Assembly (NCBI RefSeq): GCF_019443505.1
Contig: NZ_CP080377.1
Span: 6,200,001-6,264,000 of the forward strand
Direction of reading: 5' to 3'
DNA length: 64,000 nucleotides
DNA from: Janthinobacterium sp. PAMC25594
Lineage (GTDB): Bacteria > Pseudomonadota > Gammaproteobacteria > Burkholderiales > Burkholderiaceae_D
The notes beneath the pieces were generated by a model, which worked only from the letters and a program-made list of their open reading frames with translations, had not been told where the DNA came from and ran no database searches. Below are positions 8,037 through 17,155 of the stretch, in pieces. The position numbers were made by a program, and so were the translations under genes. The first letter of the stretch is position 1, and every line of letters begins with the position of its first letter.

Positions 8037-9650
8037 CTAGCTCAGCGGGACAATCCTGGCATTCACATCGGCGTGCTCGCGCAACAGATACAGCAAAGCT
8101 GAGCCGTCTATCAGTTCAATCGGTTTATTGGATGAAAAGGCATAGGCGTCGGGACCATAACGACTGGTCGTGACCAATATGCCTTTGCTCGCGCCTTCGT
8201 TCAACATGGTTCCATACAGATCGCGAACGGCGCTCACGCCAACCGCATCCTTATATCGCTTGGCTTGAATGACTACCTTGCCACCCAACACGGGACGGAT
8301 ATCAAACGCTACAGCGTCAACACCGCCGTCGCGGGAACTGCGGGTGAGTTTGGTTTCGAGTCCCATTTTGCTGAACAAATTGGCGACCAGGACTTCAAAT
8401 TGGGTTGGGCTTAGTTCAAGCAGGTTTGAGCGATTTTCCAACTCGTTCAAGGCATCGTCCTGCACAATGAAACGCTTGTCGACCATATTGAATTCGATGA
8501 TCGGCCTGACCGCCAGCAGTTCCTCGGGACGGGATGAAACATGGGCGCCCAAAGTACGCAGGCATGCGACGGGATCCGCCCGCTGCAAATTAATGGCAAT
8601 AAACGTGTCACGCGCCGCACGCACCGAAATGACGGGTACTCGGATGTCATGGCCCGTCGCGGGGTCATGGGTATCAATAATTCCCGTAAAGGCGAGTACT
8701 TTGATTGCTGATGCCTGATCCGCTTCAAACAGTTCATGCATGGTGCGCAGGGCGATTTCAGCGATCAGCTGCCGGTAAATGTCCTGAATTTCCGATGGCT
8801 TGCGGATCTTTGATTCGATGCTGTCCTTGCTTTTGACGTAGCGAAATTCGCTTGTCGTGGGCACGATGGAAATCAAGGGTAACTCATATTCGACAGCCAG
8901 TGTGTCAGTCAAATCGTCGTAGGCGACGCGAAATTCCTGGGGAAAGTCGTTCAGTGGGTATTCTGATCTGGATAGCACCATGTCGCAATAGGTGACCACG
9001 GCATCGCGGTCGTGTGAGAAATACTCTGTCTTGAACTGATCAATTGCACTATTTCGTTCGGCCTGGCCAGCATAGAAGGCCATTTTTCGTGCATCGTATT
9101 CACGGCGTTCCTGATCCTTGAAAAAGTTCTTGGCGATTTCCTGGATGCTGAAAGCGATTAACTGCCTGTGGTAGTTTTCTTCTGATTTTTTTACTTTAAG
9201 TTCATGGCGCTTTGCGATATGGGGCATGAGTGCTGACCATGAAGGAGGCGGGTGATGCAGAACTTCGTCTGGAGCGGAGGTACTGAATAAACGGGGAGAT
9301 ATTTCAAACGGGGCAAATTTTTCTGTTGGCCGAAGACTGTCGAAACTAATCGTATCGTCAACATCAAGGGTGTGGGCCAGCACTCCGCGCAAACCAGCGA
9401 GGCAATCCTCAATCTCTTCATTCATGTCAGCGACCTCCTGCTGCCTTAAATCCAGATAGTCGATCTTTGCCTGCTTTTCTGCCGCCTTTGTATCGCGCAT
9501 CGATTGCGCAGCAGCCATGCGTTCGTTGCGTTCATGAACCCGCCGTATCGTGGCTGCGCCTCGTGCTTGCCTTGCTTGCTCCCTCTCGGCAGCTGCGATA
9601 GCTCTGCTCGTGGCACGGATGAAACCTTCCAATCCAGAGCGTCGGCCCAT
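8037..9650 (-). CDS. Mrr-like restriction endonuclease domain protein
   Basis: 537-residue protein. Residues 1-80 are charged and likely coiled coil. The middle (about 80-400) is not recognised. The C-terminal 120 residues form a PD-(D/E)xK nuclease of the Mrr type: E419 in QFEVLVANLF, D445 in DGGVDAVAF, and the QAKRY core with K464. The C-terminus follows the Mrr pattern ILVTTSRYGPDA. Such proteins cleave DNA, often modified DNA, or act in anti-phage defence. SD AGGAA precedes the ATG. The gene is clearly AT-richer than its neighbours, has no methyltransferase beside it and sits alone, which suggests recent acquisition. Confidence 0.8.
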   Translation of the reverse strand: MGRRSGLEGFIRATSRAIAAAEREQARQARGAATIRRVHERNERMAAAQSMRDTKAAEKQAKIDYLDLRQQEVADMNEEIEDCLAGLRGVLAHTLDVDDTISFDSLRPTEKFAPFEISPRLFSTSAPDEVLHHPPPSWSALMPHIAKRHELKVKKSEENYHRQLIAFSIQEIAKNFFKDQERREYDARKMAFYAGQAERNSAIDQFKTEYFSHDRDAVVTYCDMVLSRSEYPLNDFPQEFRVAYDDLTDTLAVEYELPLISIVPTTSEFRYVKSKDSIESKIRKPSEIQDIYRQLIAEIALRTMHELFEADQASAIKVLAFTGIIDTHDPATGHDIRVPVISVRAARDTFIAINLQRADPVACLRTLGAHVSSRPEELLAVRPIIEFNMVDKRFIVQDDALNELENRSNLLELSPTQFEVLVANLFSKMGLETKLTRSSRDGGVDAVAFDIRPVLGGKVVIQAKRYKDAVGVSAVRDLYGTMLNEGASKGILVTTSRYGPDAYAFSSNKPIELIDGSALLYLLREHADVNARIVPLS

Positions 9651-9722
9651 GTCATATTCCTAGTTGATTGTGATGATAATAGAATACCGCAAGAAAATTT
9701 TTATCCGGATAATAAATTGATA

Positions 9723-9830
9723 TTCCAGCCGGTTCTGCCGATCCACGGCTGCAGCGATAATGGCTGGTGGGATCAGATGGCCCTCGTCGTCGGCCGCTGC
9801 GACGCCGATGACTGGCATCGGCGCTTTTAA
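9723..9830 (+). pseudogene. 3' remnant of a host-type gene
   Basis: An open stretch of about 35 codons ending in TAA at 9828-9830 with very strong GC3 bias (CAG CCG GTT CTG CCG ATC...), unlike the AT-rich DNA directly upstream. The peptide includes the segment DNGWWDQMALVVGRCDADDW. No start or SD is present. It looks like the surviving C-terminus of a gene whose front was lost when the AT-rich restriction-gene segment arrived. The family is not recognised. Confidence 0.35.
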
Positions 9831-9839
9831 TCTCCGTAC

Positions 9840-10481
9840 TCAGGCGGCGCCAGCCGCTTGTCGCGCGCGCTGGTTCGACAGATAGATATTGTCCTTTTCC
9901 AACGGCTTGCCATCGCGCACGGCGTCGAGCCACGCTTGCGTGCTGGCGACGGCGGCGAAATTCGAGTGGAACACGGTACTGAAGACGCGGTGGATTTCCT
10001 CGGCGCTGGCCATGCCGCCCGCATTCGCGTAGGGCAGGGTGCCGCTGGCGTCCTGCAGGAATTCGACTTGCAAGCCGTCGTGCGCGGCGTGGTAGATGGT
10101 GGCGGCGTCGCAGTTGTGCGTCATGTAGCCGGTCACCGTCAGGGTATCGATACTGTGGTTTTCCAGCCAGGCGCGCAAGTCCGTGCCCGCAAACGCGCTG
10201 CCCATGCTTTTGTTGATGCGGTGGTCGGCGGCAAACGCGGCCACTTGCGGATGCAACTGCCAGCCGTCGCTGCCTTTTGCAAAGATGGGGGAAGCTTCCG
10301 GCGCATCGTGCTGGACGACGATCACGGGCATGCCGGCGGCGCGGGCGGCGGCCATGGCGGTGACGATGTTCGGCAGGGAAATCTCGACGGACGGATATTC
10401 GATGGGCATGTCGCCCGTGAAGTATTCATTTTGTACATCGATGACGAGCAGGGCGCGGCGTGGTGCGGTAGTGTTGGACAT
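9840..10481 (-). CDS. Isochorismatase-family cysteine hydrolase
   Basis: 213-residue alpha/beta hydrolase of the isochorismatase/nicotinamidase superfamily. The triad is visible as D15 (LLVIDVQNEY), K91 (RINKSMGSAF) and C124 (GYMTHNCDAAT). A cis-peptide region precedes the cysteine. Family members hydrolyse amides, ureides or vinyl ethers, and the substrate here cannot be told. It is divergent from a GlxA-type AraC regulator (10594), and pairing of this kind commonly means the regulator controls the hydrolase. Length is normal for the family. Confidence 0.85.
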   Translation of the reverse strand: MSNTTAPRRALLVIDVQNEYFTGDMPIEYPSVEISLPNIVTAMAAARAAGMPVIVVQHDAPEASPIFAKGSDGWQLHPQVAAFAADHRINKSMGSAFAGTDLRAWLENHSIDTLTVTGYMTHNCDAATIYHAAHDGLQVEFLQDASGTLPYANAGGMASAEEIHRVFSTVFHSNFAAVASTQAWLDAVRDGKPLEKDNIYLSNQRARQAAGAA

Positions 10482-10559
10482 GCGTGACTCCTGAATGGTT
10501 GAAAGAGGAAGGACTTCCCCGATACAGCCATTTTCAAGCCGCGCGGCACAAACAAAAAG

Positions 10560-10594
10560 TGGCCCGAAGGCCTATCTACGATAAAATCGGGCCA
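10560..10594. promoter_or_regulatory. Inverted repeat over the start codon of the GlxA-type regulator gene
   Basis: Perfect 8-bp arms TGGCCCGA (10560-10567) and TCGGGCCA (10587-10594) separated by 19 bases. The last base of the right arm is the A of the start codon. It could be an operator, or an RNA hairpin that closes the translation start. It lies in the 112-bp divergent region with the hydrolase gene. Confidence 0.5.
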
Positions 10595-11586
10595 TGCCTA
10601 CTATTCCTTCTTCTTCCCCCTTGAGCGTGGCCGTGATCGCCTTCGACGGCATGATGCCATTTCACTTGTCCGTGCCTTGCCTCGTGTTTGGCGCCCAGAC
10701 GGACGAGGCCGACCTGCCGCCTTTCCACGTGCGCGTCTGTGCGGCCGATCCCGCGCCCTTGCGCACGGCGGCCGGCTTTTCCATCACGCCCGAGTGTGGA
10801 CTGGAAGGGCTGGAGGGCGCCGATATCGTCATCATGCCGGCCTGGCACGACGATTGCCGCGATGCCGCGCCGTCCCTGGTCGCGGCGCTGCAGGCGACCA
10901 GCGGGCGCGGCGCGCGCATGGTGGGCCTGTGCCTGGGCGCGTTTCCCCTGGCGCAGGCGGGCTTGTTGGATGGCAAGCGCGCCGCCACGCACTGGGGCAT
11001 GGCCGAGCGCCTCGCGGCCCGCTATCCGAAGGTCAGGGTGGACCGGGAAGTGCTGTACGTGGACGATGGCGGCGTGCTGACGTCGGCCGGCGTGGCGGCC
11101 GGTCTCGATTGCTGCCTGTACCTGCTGCGCCAGCTGGCCGGCGCCGAGGTGGCCAACCGCGTGGCGCGCCGGCTGCTGGTGGCGCCGCACCGCCAGGGCG
11201 GACAGGCGCAGTTCATCGAGCGCCCGCTGCCCGTGTCCGGCAGCGAAGGGCGCTTTGCCGAGGTGCTGGCTGGCGTGACGGCCAGGCTGGACCAGGCACA
11301 CAGCATCGACGCGCTGGCCGAACGGGCCGCCATGAGCCGGCGCAATTTTACGCGCCACTTCCGCCAGGCCATGGGCACGTCGTTCAAGCAATGGCTGCTG
11401 AACCAGCGTCTTGCGCATGCGCAAGGCATGCTGGAAAAAAGCGCGGCCTCGATCGATGTTGTGGCGCAAGAGGCCGGTTTCGGCACGGCCCTGTCGCTGC
11501 GCCAGCATTTCCGCGCCAGCTTGCAGACGTCGCCGTCGGCGTACCGCAAGCTGTTCCGCGAGAAACAGGCGTGCGTGGAGCGCTGA
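10594..11586 (+). CDS. GlxA family transcriptional regulator (DJ-1/PfpI plus AraC HTH)
   Basis: 330-residue two-domain regulator. Residues 8-190 form a DJ-1/PfpI-like class-I amidotransferase domain with the elbow cysteine C113 (VGLCLGAFPLA). Residues 225-325 hold the AraC double helix-turn-helix (MSRRNFTRHFRQAMG ... VAQEAGFGTALSLRQHFR). GlxA-type proteins sense small nitrogenous metabolites and activate nearby catabolic genes. It is divergent from the isochorismatase-like gene, its likely target. The start codon lies within an inverted repeat and lacks a good SD. Confidence 0.88.
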   Translation: MPTIPSSSPLSVAVIAFDGMMPFHLSVPCLVFGAQTDEADLPPFHVRVCAADPAPLRTAAGFSITPECGLEGLEGADIVIMPAWHDDCRDAAPSLVAALQATSGRGARMVGLCLGAFPLAQAGLLDGKRAATHWGMAERLAARYPKVRVDREVLYVDDGGVLTSAGVAAGLDCCLYLLRQLAGAEVANRVARRLLVAPHRQGGQAQFIERPLPVSGSEGRFAEVLAGVTARLDQAHSIDALAERAAMSRRNFTRHFRQAMGTSFKQWLLNQRLAHAQGMLEKSAASIDVVAQEAGFGTALSLRQHFRASLQTSPSAYRKLFREKQACVER

Positions 11587-11588
11587 GA

Positions 11589-12980
11589 TCAACGCGCATG
11601 GCTTGTGACGCCAGCCAGTTCCTCTGGTTCCCATACGCGGTAGCTGGTTTTTCCTTCCGGTGAATCGAGTGTAATCATCGTCTGCGCTTGCCCGCCGAAC
11701 TGGCTGAAGCTGGTTTTTGTCGCCGCGTAGGCGGGTACCAGGGTGACGAGATTACGCACCAGCAAGCCAAAGTGCCGTGTCGCGTGCTCGATGACGACAA
11801 TGCGCGCCGTTGGCGCACCCTGGGGGCCGAGCGCGATCAATGGCAGCGTGCGTCCTTGCCAGGTAAAGCTGCCAGACGGCGCGGCCGGGTCGTCGGGCGA
11901 GGGGGCGTGCATGTCGGCAGGCAGGGACACGATGGTGACGATGGCGGCCATCGGCAATGCCAGTTCTTCGCCCGCATCGCAGACGATGTAGGCATCGCTG
12001 CTGCGCCTGTCTTGCGCCAGCGCCTGCACTTGCGCGCGCGTTTCCCGCGATGTTTGTGGACATAGCGCCAGCAAGGCCGCGTCATCGAGCAGCAGTTGTG
12101 GCGGGCCGGATTCCGCCGTGATGGTGGCGGCCACCAGTGGGTGGCTGCAAGGCCCGTCCGTCCCGTGCAGGAGCTGGCTGCAATCGATGTCGCGCACGGC
12201 CAGCGTCTTGTCGATGCGTAGCCCCAGGCAGAGGCCGTCGCGTTCCAGCACCGCCAGCAGGGGCGGCGGCGTTGGCGGTACCGGCAAGGCACCGCTGAAA
12301 ACGGCGCCATTGAGGACATACACCTGGCGACCGCGCCAGCCGGCTACCCCGGCCAATGGTCCATTCCAGCCGAATGCCGTGTCCATTGGCGGGCAGGGCA
12401 GGACTTCGGCCACCAGCGTCGAGGGCAGTGCCAGCACGCGTCCTGCCAGTTCGAACAGGGCCAGCGATATGGCAGGGCCGGTGCGGGCCAGGTCGGGTGG
12501 CGCATCGACCCCTGCTTGCATATCCGCCGTGCGGGTCCAGGCTTGTGCCCGCAGCATCAGGCGCTGCGGCTCCAGCAAGTTCAGCAGTTCATCATCGCCA
12601 GTGGGGCGCGCGACGTAACGGAAGAAGTGGTCAGGTTCGTCGTCGTGGTACACCTGCTCAATGTGCTCAGGATGAATCTTCTGCGCGCTGGAGACGGCAT
12701 CGACGGCGAGCCCGGCCAGGAGGCCGTCCGTCACCAGCAACAGCACGTAAGCGCAGGGCGTATCGGCCGCCATGTGGAGCCAGGGGCGCAAGTCGATCAG
12801 GGGAATCAGCTGGCCCTGATGCGAGAAAACGCCGGCCAGGGCACCTGTCGCGCCTGGCACGGGAAGCACGCCGGCGGGACGCGCCAGCGCCTGGCGTACA
12901 CAGGAAGATGCAATGCCCACCTGCAGCGCGCCTATCCTTACCCGCACGTAATCCTGTGCCGCCGCTACCGGGGCCGCCAT
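11589..12980 (-). CDS. Triple CheW-domain protein
   Basis: 463-residue protein made of three CheW-like beta-barrel modules in tandem: about residues 8-145 (VRVRIGALQVGIASSCV, VFSHQGQLIPLIDLRPWL), 165-310 (SLALFELAGRVLALPSTLVAEVLP, GWRGRQVYVLNGAV) and 325-455 (AYIVCDAGEELALPMAAI, SFTWQGRTLPLIAL). CheW modules bridge chemoreceptors to CheA. Ordinary CheW has one module. It starts two bases after the stop of the upstream chemoreceptor gene, so the two are one transcription unit and probably one signalling complex. No cheA or cheY is near. Confidence 0.85.
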   Translation of the reverse strand: MAAPVAAAQDYVRVRIGALQVGIASSCVRQALARPAGVLPVPGATGALAGVFSHQGQLIPLIDLRPWLHMAADTPCAYVLLLVTDGLLAGLAVDAVSSAQKIHPEHIEQVYHDDEPDHFFRYVARPTGDDELLNLLEPQRLMLRAQAWTRTADMQAGVDAPPDLARTGPAISLALFELAGRVLALPSTLVAEVLPCPPMDTAFGWNGPLAGVAGWRGRQVYVLNGAVFSGALPVPPTPPPLLAVLERDGLCLGLRIDKTLAVRDIDCSQLLHGTDGPCSHPLVAATITAESGPPQLLLDDAALLALCPQTSRETRAQVQALAQDRRSSDAYIVCDAGEELALPMAAIVTIVSLPADMHAPSPDDPAAPSGSFTWQGRTLPLIALGPQGAPTARIVVIEHATRHFGLLVRNLVTLVPAYAATKTSFSQFGGQAQTMITLDSPEGKTSYRVWEPEELAGVTSHAR

Positions 12981-12982
12981 GC

Positions 12983-14704
12983 TCAGTGCTCCGCGGCGGT
13001 TGTCGCTTGCAGCTCGGTCAGCAGTTGCGCCACGTGCCTGCTGGAGTCGACCTGGGCCGCCGTGGCCTGGTCGATCTGGCCGATCGATTGTGTCGTGTTA
13101 TGGACGGAATCACGGATCTGTTCGAACGATTGACGCACCTGTTCCGACAGGGTGCCGCTTTGATCGACGCGGCTGATGGTGCTATCGATCAGGCGCGCGA
13201 TGTTGCGGGCCGCGTCGCCGGATTTTTCGGCCAGTTTGCGTACTTCATCCGCCACGATGGCGAAACCGCGGCCATGTTCCCCGGCGCGGGCCGCCTCGAC
13301 GGCGGCATTGAAGGCCAGCAGGTTGGTCTGGATCGCGATATCGCTGATCGTGCTGACGATTTCATGTACGTCCTGCGACGATTTCTGGATCTCCAGGATG
13401 GAATCGATGGATTGGCCCAGCAGTACGCGCCCCTGCCGGGCATGCTGTTCCGTTTGCTGTGCGATGGTGTTCGCATGCGCGGCGCCCTGGCCGATGCTGT
13501 CGATGGCGCCGGCGAGCTCCTGCATGACATCGCCGATGCCGGCGACGCGACTGCTGACGGTCTGTTCGCGCTCGACTTGCTGCGTGATGTCCATGGCGAA
13601 TTTGACGACCTTGAAGGCACGGCCGTTGGTGTCGAGAATCGGATTGTAGGTAGCCTGCAGCCAGATGGCGGCGCCATGCTTGGCAAGCCGGTGAAAACGG
13701 GCGCTCTTGAATTTGCCTTCGCCGAGATCGGCCCAGAAGTTACGGTAAGCCTCGCTCTGCACCAGCATGTCATCGCAAAACATGCTGTGGTGCTGTCCCT
13801 GTACTTCTTCCAGCGTGTAGCCGACTGCCCGCAGGAAATTGCTGTTGGCCGTCAGGATGATGCCCCGCATGTCGAATTCGATCACCGCTTGCGAGCGGGC
13901 GATGGCATCGATCTTGCCGGCCGTCTCGGAGCTGAGGCGCTTGGCGGCGGTAATATCGGTGGCAAACTTGATCACCTTTAGCGGCCGGCCATCGATATCC
14001 AGGATGGGGTTGTAGGACGCCTGTATCCAGACTTCGCGGCCCAGTTTGTCAATCCTGCGGAACTCGCCGGACTGGAATTGACCGCGTTCCAGGCCTTCCC
14101 ATAATTGCCGGTAGCTGCTGGCCTGCACATCTTCCGCAGTGCAGAACATGCGGTGGTGCTGGCCGAGCAGTTCCTGTTCCTGGTAGCCGAAGGTGCGCAG
14201 AAAGTTGTCGTTGGCGCGCAACACGCGGCCCTGCAGATCAAATTCAATCACGGCCTGGACCCGCTCAATGGCCTGGATCTTGCCCGAAAAATCCAGGCGC
14301 GAGCGCATATTGGCCGTGATGTCGTCGATGAGCACGATGACGTGGTCGGCTTGTCCACCATCGTGCGATAGCGGGACATAGCGCGCCTGTATCCAGAGTT
14401 CCCGTCCTTGCCTGTCCACGCGCCGAAAATCGCCGCACTGTGACTGGCCCTCGGCCAGCAGGCGCCAGAATTCCCGCTCCTCCTGCTGCCGGTCGCGCGT
14501 GACCGTGCATAGCAACTGGTGGGGCTGGCCCAGCAGTTCGTCGCGCTGATAGCCGAACAGATCGAGCGCGATCTGGTTGGCGTTGCTCACGCGGCCGTGC
14601 AAATCGAATTGCAACAGGCCTTGCATCTTGCCCAGCGCGGCCGCCAGGCCAACACCCGCCATGCCTTGCTTTGCCTGGTCAGCTTCCGTCATTCGGTGGT
14701 TCAT
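12983..14704 (-). CDS. Soluble methyl-accepting chemotaxis protein with three PAS domains
   Basis: 573-residue cytoplasmic chemoreceptor. Three PAS modules follow each other (about residues 25-140, 150-260 and 270-385), each with the LLGQxHxxxC signature and WIQAxYxPI near its end. The methyl-accepting signalling domain follows, with the hairpin tip [15 protein letters not shown]. There is no membrane segment, so it senses an internal signal, perhaps redox or oxygen through PAS cofactors. The ATG at 14704 is chosen because GGAG lies six bases upstream; a longer frame begins at 14746. It is cotranscribed with the triple-CheW gene. BdlA and aerotaxis receptors have a similar architecture. Confidence 0.85.
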   Translation of the reverse strand: MNHRMTEADQAKQGMAGVGLAAALGKMQGLLQFDLHGRVSNANQIALDLFGYQRDELLGQPHQLLCTVTRDRQQEEREFWRLLAEGQSQCGDFRRVDRQGRELWIQARYVPLSHDGGQADHVIVLIDDITANMRSRLDFSGKIQAIERVQAVIEFDLQGRVLRANDNFLRTFGYQEQELLGQHHRMFCTAEDVQASSYRQLWEGLERGQFQSGEFRRIDKLGREVWIQASYNPILDIDGRPLKVIKFATDITAAKRLSSETAGKIDAIARSQAVIEFDMRGIILTANSNFLRAVGYTLEEVQGQHHSMFCDDMLVQSEAYRNFWADLGEGKFKSARFHRLAKHGAAIWLQATYNPILDTNGRAFKVVKFAMDITQQVEREQTVSSRVAGIGDVMQELAGAIDSIGQGAAHANTIAQQTEQHARQGRVLLGQSIDSILEIQKSSQDVHEIVSTISDIAIQTNLLAFNAAVEAARAGEHGRGFAIVADEVRKLAEKSGDAARNIARLIDSTISRVDQSGTLSEQVRQSFEQIRDSVHNTTQSIGQIDQATAAQVDSSRHVAQLLTELQATTAAEH

Positions 14705-15046
14705 TGCGATCTCCATGTTCTCAGACCGGCGCGCGCGCCGGCACAACGGCGCCTGACTGTTTGCGTCACGTGTCAGTCAGGCTTGCCTCGGCATCCGAAA
14801 AAACAAATAAATTAAATATACCTAATTAAACAAATATTCAATAAATTAGTCAAATAGTATTTGAGATTTTTCTGTGCCAGATGCCGAATTTTTCTTGTTC
14901 TCATGGATGAGAATGCTGAATGGCCGTATATGTTTCTTTATGGATACAAGTGTGGCTGGCAGTATGGGAAAAACAAATATGACAAATATGTCAAATAATG
15001 TGGCGCTGATGTCGTCAGCCAGGAGGGCAAGCTGTGCCGGCAGCAA
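14705..15046. other. AT-rich intergenic region upstream of the PAS chemoreceptor
   Basis: 342 bases without a gene, far richer in A and T than the surroundings. It should hold the promoter for the minus-strand chemoreceptor operon. An inverted repeat TGACA-AATA-TGTCA lies at 14980-14993, next to further CAAATA repeats. I could not place a convincing -35/-10 pair. Confidence 0.5.
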
Positions 15047-15907
15047 CTAGTCCTTGCCGGGCAGCGATGGCGCTGCCGGGGCGCGGCTGCCGTGCGGGAG
15101 CCGCGCACTGACGGCGATCTGCCGCGCGATGAAGGCGGCCGGCTCGAAGCCATAGCGTTGCTGGAACGAGATGGTTTCCGCGCTCATCAGTTCGGCATAC
15201 GTCTGCATCAGGGGCGAGGCGCGAAGGTGCTTGCCCTGCTCCACATAGGTGGCGATGGCGGCCAGCAGCACGGGATAATCGGCATTTTCCTTGCTGCCGC
15301 CAAAGTTGAACGATAATTGCCCGCAGGCGCGCCAGATGGGGTCGAGTTCCCCGTCCGGCACCGGCTGCGTGCGCAGCCATTGCAAGGCCTTGAATGGCGG
15401 GCCGCCAAACGACGGTGGTGAAATGATGGCATCGATGGCCACCTTGACGGCTTCCCCGATTCTGCCCGCGCGCACGTACTGGCCATGCAGCAGCACCAGC
15501 GCGTCCGTATATTCGGGCACGATGGCCAGCGCCGCTTCCAGCAGCGCGATGGCCGCGTCCGGGTTGCGCTGCGCGATCTGTTCCTTGGCTTCCAGATAGG
15601 CGGCGCGCGGCGAAGTCGGGTCGTCGGCCAGCGATGGCGTGCCGACATACTCGTCCTCCGCTGCCGCGTAGGCTTGCAAAAACGCCGCCAGGCTGGAAAA
15701 GTGCGGCTGGAGGCGCCACTCGTCGTGCCACGTTTCGACGACGATCGGTTCGTACGCTTCGCGCCCGATGGGCCAGTACAGGCCGAACGTGTCGCCATTG
15801 CCCAGTGCGCCTTCAAAGAACGGGGTGAAACCGAGCGGTGGATACGCAGTCGTGTGTTGCCAGTCTGGTTCGACCGAGATGTGGGCGAGGCTTGCGGGTA
15901 GTTGCAT
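15047..15907 (-). CDS. Hypothetical protein with TPR-like segment
   Basis: 286 residues if started at the ATG at 15907 (MQLPASLAHISVE); a GTG at 15976 would add 23 residues. The N-terminal 100 residues resemble a SMI1-like acidic fold (FEGALGNGDTFGLYWPIG, then a tryptophan-rich stretch). Residues 105-180 look like tetratricopeptide helices (YLEAKEQIAQRNPDAAIALL). No catalytic motif is visible. It stands alone on the minus strand. The function is unknown. Confidence 0.6.
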   Translation of the reverse strand: MQLPASLAHISVEPDWQHTTAYPPLGFTPFFEGALGNGDTFGLYWPIGREAYEPIVVETWHDEWRLQPHFSSLAAFLQAYAAAEDEYVGTPSLADDPTSPRAAYLEAKEQIAQRNPDAAIALLEAALAIVPEYTDALVLLHGQYVRAGRIGEAVKVAIDAIISPPSFGGPPFKALQWLRTQPVPDGELDPIWRACGQLSFNFGGSKENADYPVLLAAIATYVEQGKHLRASPLMQTYAELMSAETISFQQRYGFEPAAFIARQIAVSARLPHGSRAPAAPSLPGKD

Positions 15908-15996
15908 GGAAGTTGCAGAGGATAAAACGCCAGTGTAGAGCAAGAGCGCTTCCACCGGCGCTCCCCATCGCGGCACATGGGCAGGGGCAAGGCCCT

Positions 15997-16563
15997 TCAG
16001 TCGCGTTCCGGCACCGGCACGTTGAAGCCGTTCAGGGTGGTCGAGACCAGCGCGTACAGGCCCACCAGGTAAATCAGCTCGTTGGTGCCGTGCTGGCCAA
16101 AGGTGGCCAGCTCCAGCCGGTACACCGGCTCCGGCAGCGTGCCGGCGCGGCTGAGCGCGTAGGCCAGGTCGTAGGCGATGCTCTCGTGCTTGTCGAGGTC
16201 GCCGGGCTTGACGTCGGCCACCAGCGTGGCCAGGCGCTCGGCCGACATGCCTTCGCGCTCCGCGACGGCGATGTGGGCGTAGATTTCATAGGCGGCGTTG
16301 TAGCGCGCACCGACCACCAGGATGGCAATCTGGCGCACGTTGTCGGGCAACGTGGCGTTGGCCGTCATGGCCAGGGTCAGGTCCCAGATGGCCTTGCCGA
16401 TGGCCGGTTCGTGCAGCCACGGATTCCATGGCCACATCAGGGCGCCGTCTTCGCGCACGGCGATGAAGTCGTTGAAATTGCTGGTGATGCCTTTGCGCAT
16501 ATCGTCATACAGCGGCTTCTGTTCGGGCGTCAGGTCTTTCGGAGCAATCAGGGGCAGGCGCAT
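15997..16563 (-). CDS. Carboxymuconolactone decarboxylase family protein
   Basis: 188-residue all-alpha protein of the CMD/AhpD-like superfamily. The core around YNAAYEIYAHIAVAEREGMS keeps the histidine but lacks the CxxC of AhpD-type peroxidase reductases, so it is closer to decarboxylase-like or uncharacterised members. SD AAGGAG six bases before the ATG supports the start. It is isolated, and the substrate is unknown. Confidence 0.78.
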   Translation of the reverse strand: MRLPLIAPKDLTPEQKPLYDDMRKGITSNFNDFIAVREDGALMWPWNPWLHEPAIGKAIWDLTLAMTANATLPDNVRQIAILVVGARYNAAYEIYAHIAVAEREGMSAERLATLVADVKPGDLDKHESIAYDLAYALSRAGTLPEPVYRLELATFGQHGTNELIYLVGLYALVSTTLNGFNVPVPERD

Positions 16564-16659
16564 GGGAACTCCTTGCTGGGTAGGTGAGCGGTGGGCGGCG
16601 GTAGCCAGCAGCCAGTATAGCCAGCCAGCGTGGCAGGCGGCGCCCGTTCGCTGCGCGAC

Positions 16660-17007
16660 CTACTTGCGCGGCTCGTGGATGCGGAATTTCTTGACGACAC
16701 CCGCCTGATCGAACATGACGGCCACTTCGCGCGTGCCTTTTTCGCCCAGCAGGGGGAGCAGTCGTGTCACCCTGGGCGCTTGCAACTGGTTCTTGTAGAC
16801 CCAGACTTCATAGCCGGGATCGAAGCTGACGACGGTGGCGTTGCCCAGGGCCGCGTCGAGGTCGAGGCGAGTGGTCTTGCCGACCTTGATGTTCTGATAG
16901 ATGGCGCCATTGTCGGGCGCGCGGTTGACCTTGTATTCACTGGCGGTGCACATGGCCACGGCCAGGCCCGCGAGGCAGGAAGCTGCCAGTTTTATCAATG
17001 TGTTCAT
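16660..17007 (-). CDS. Small secreted BamE/SmpA-like protein
   Basis: 115-residue protein with a signal peptide (LAASCLAGLAVAMC). The cysteine near residue 20 sits in a poor lipobox (VAMC), so lipidation is uncertain. The segment IKVGKTTRLDLDAALG followed by EVWVYKNQ resembles the SmpA/OmlA (BamE) fold. No role can be assigned from context. Confidence 0.55.
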   Translation of the reverse strand: MNTLIKLAASCLAGLAVAMCTASEYKVNRAPDNGAIYQNIKVGKTTRLDLDAALGNATVVSFDPGYEVWVYKNQLQAPRVTRLLPLLGEKGTREVAVMFDQAGVVKKFRIHEPRK

Positions 17008-17155
17008 AGGGACTCCCAGTGTGCATCACTGCTTCCGATCTCAGAGGGGACGGGCGTGATGTCATGTCGGGAGTGTGCGTGGGTCGCCACGAATGTGCTA
17101 CAAGATTATACAAAGGCGCACAAGATGATGCCTTTGGTGCCGCCTGGCGCTACCT

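Noticed and set aside
12356..13981. 541-codon plus-strand ORF opposite the CheW and chemoreceptor genes
   Set aside because: It spans the junction of two well-supported minus-strand genes and has no recognisable domain.
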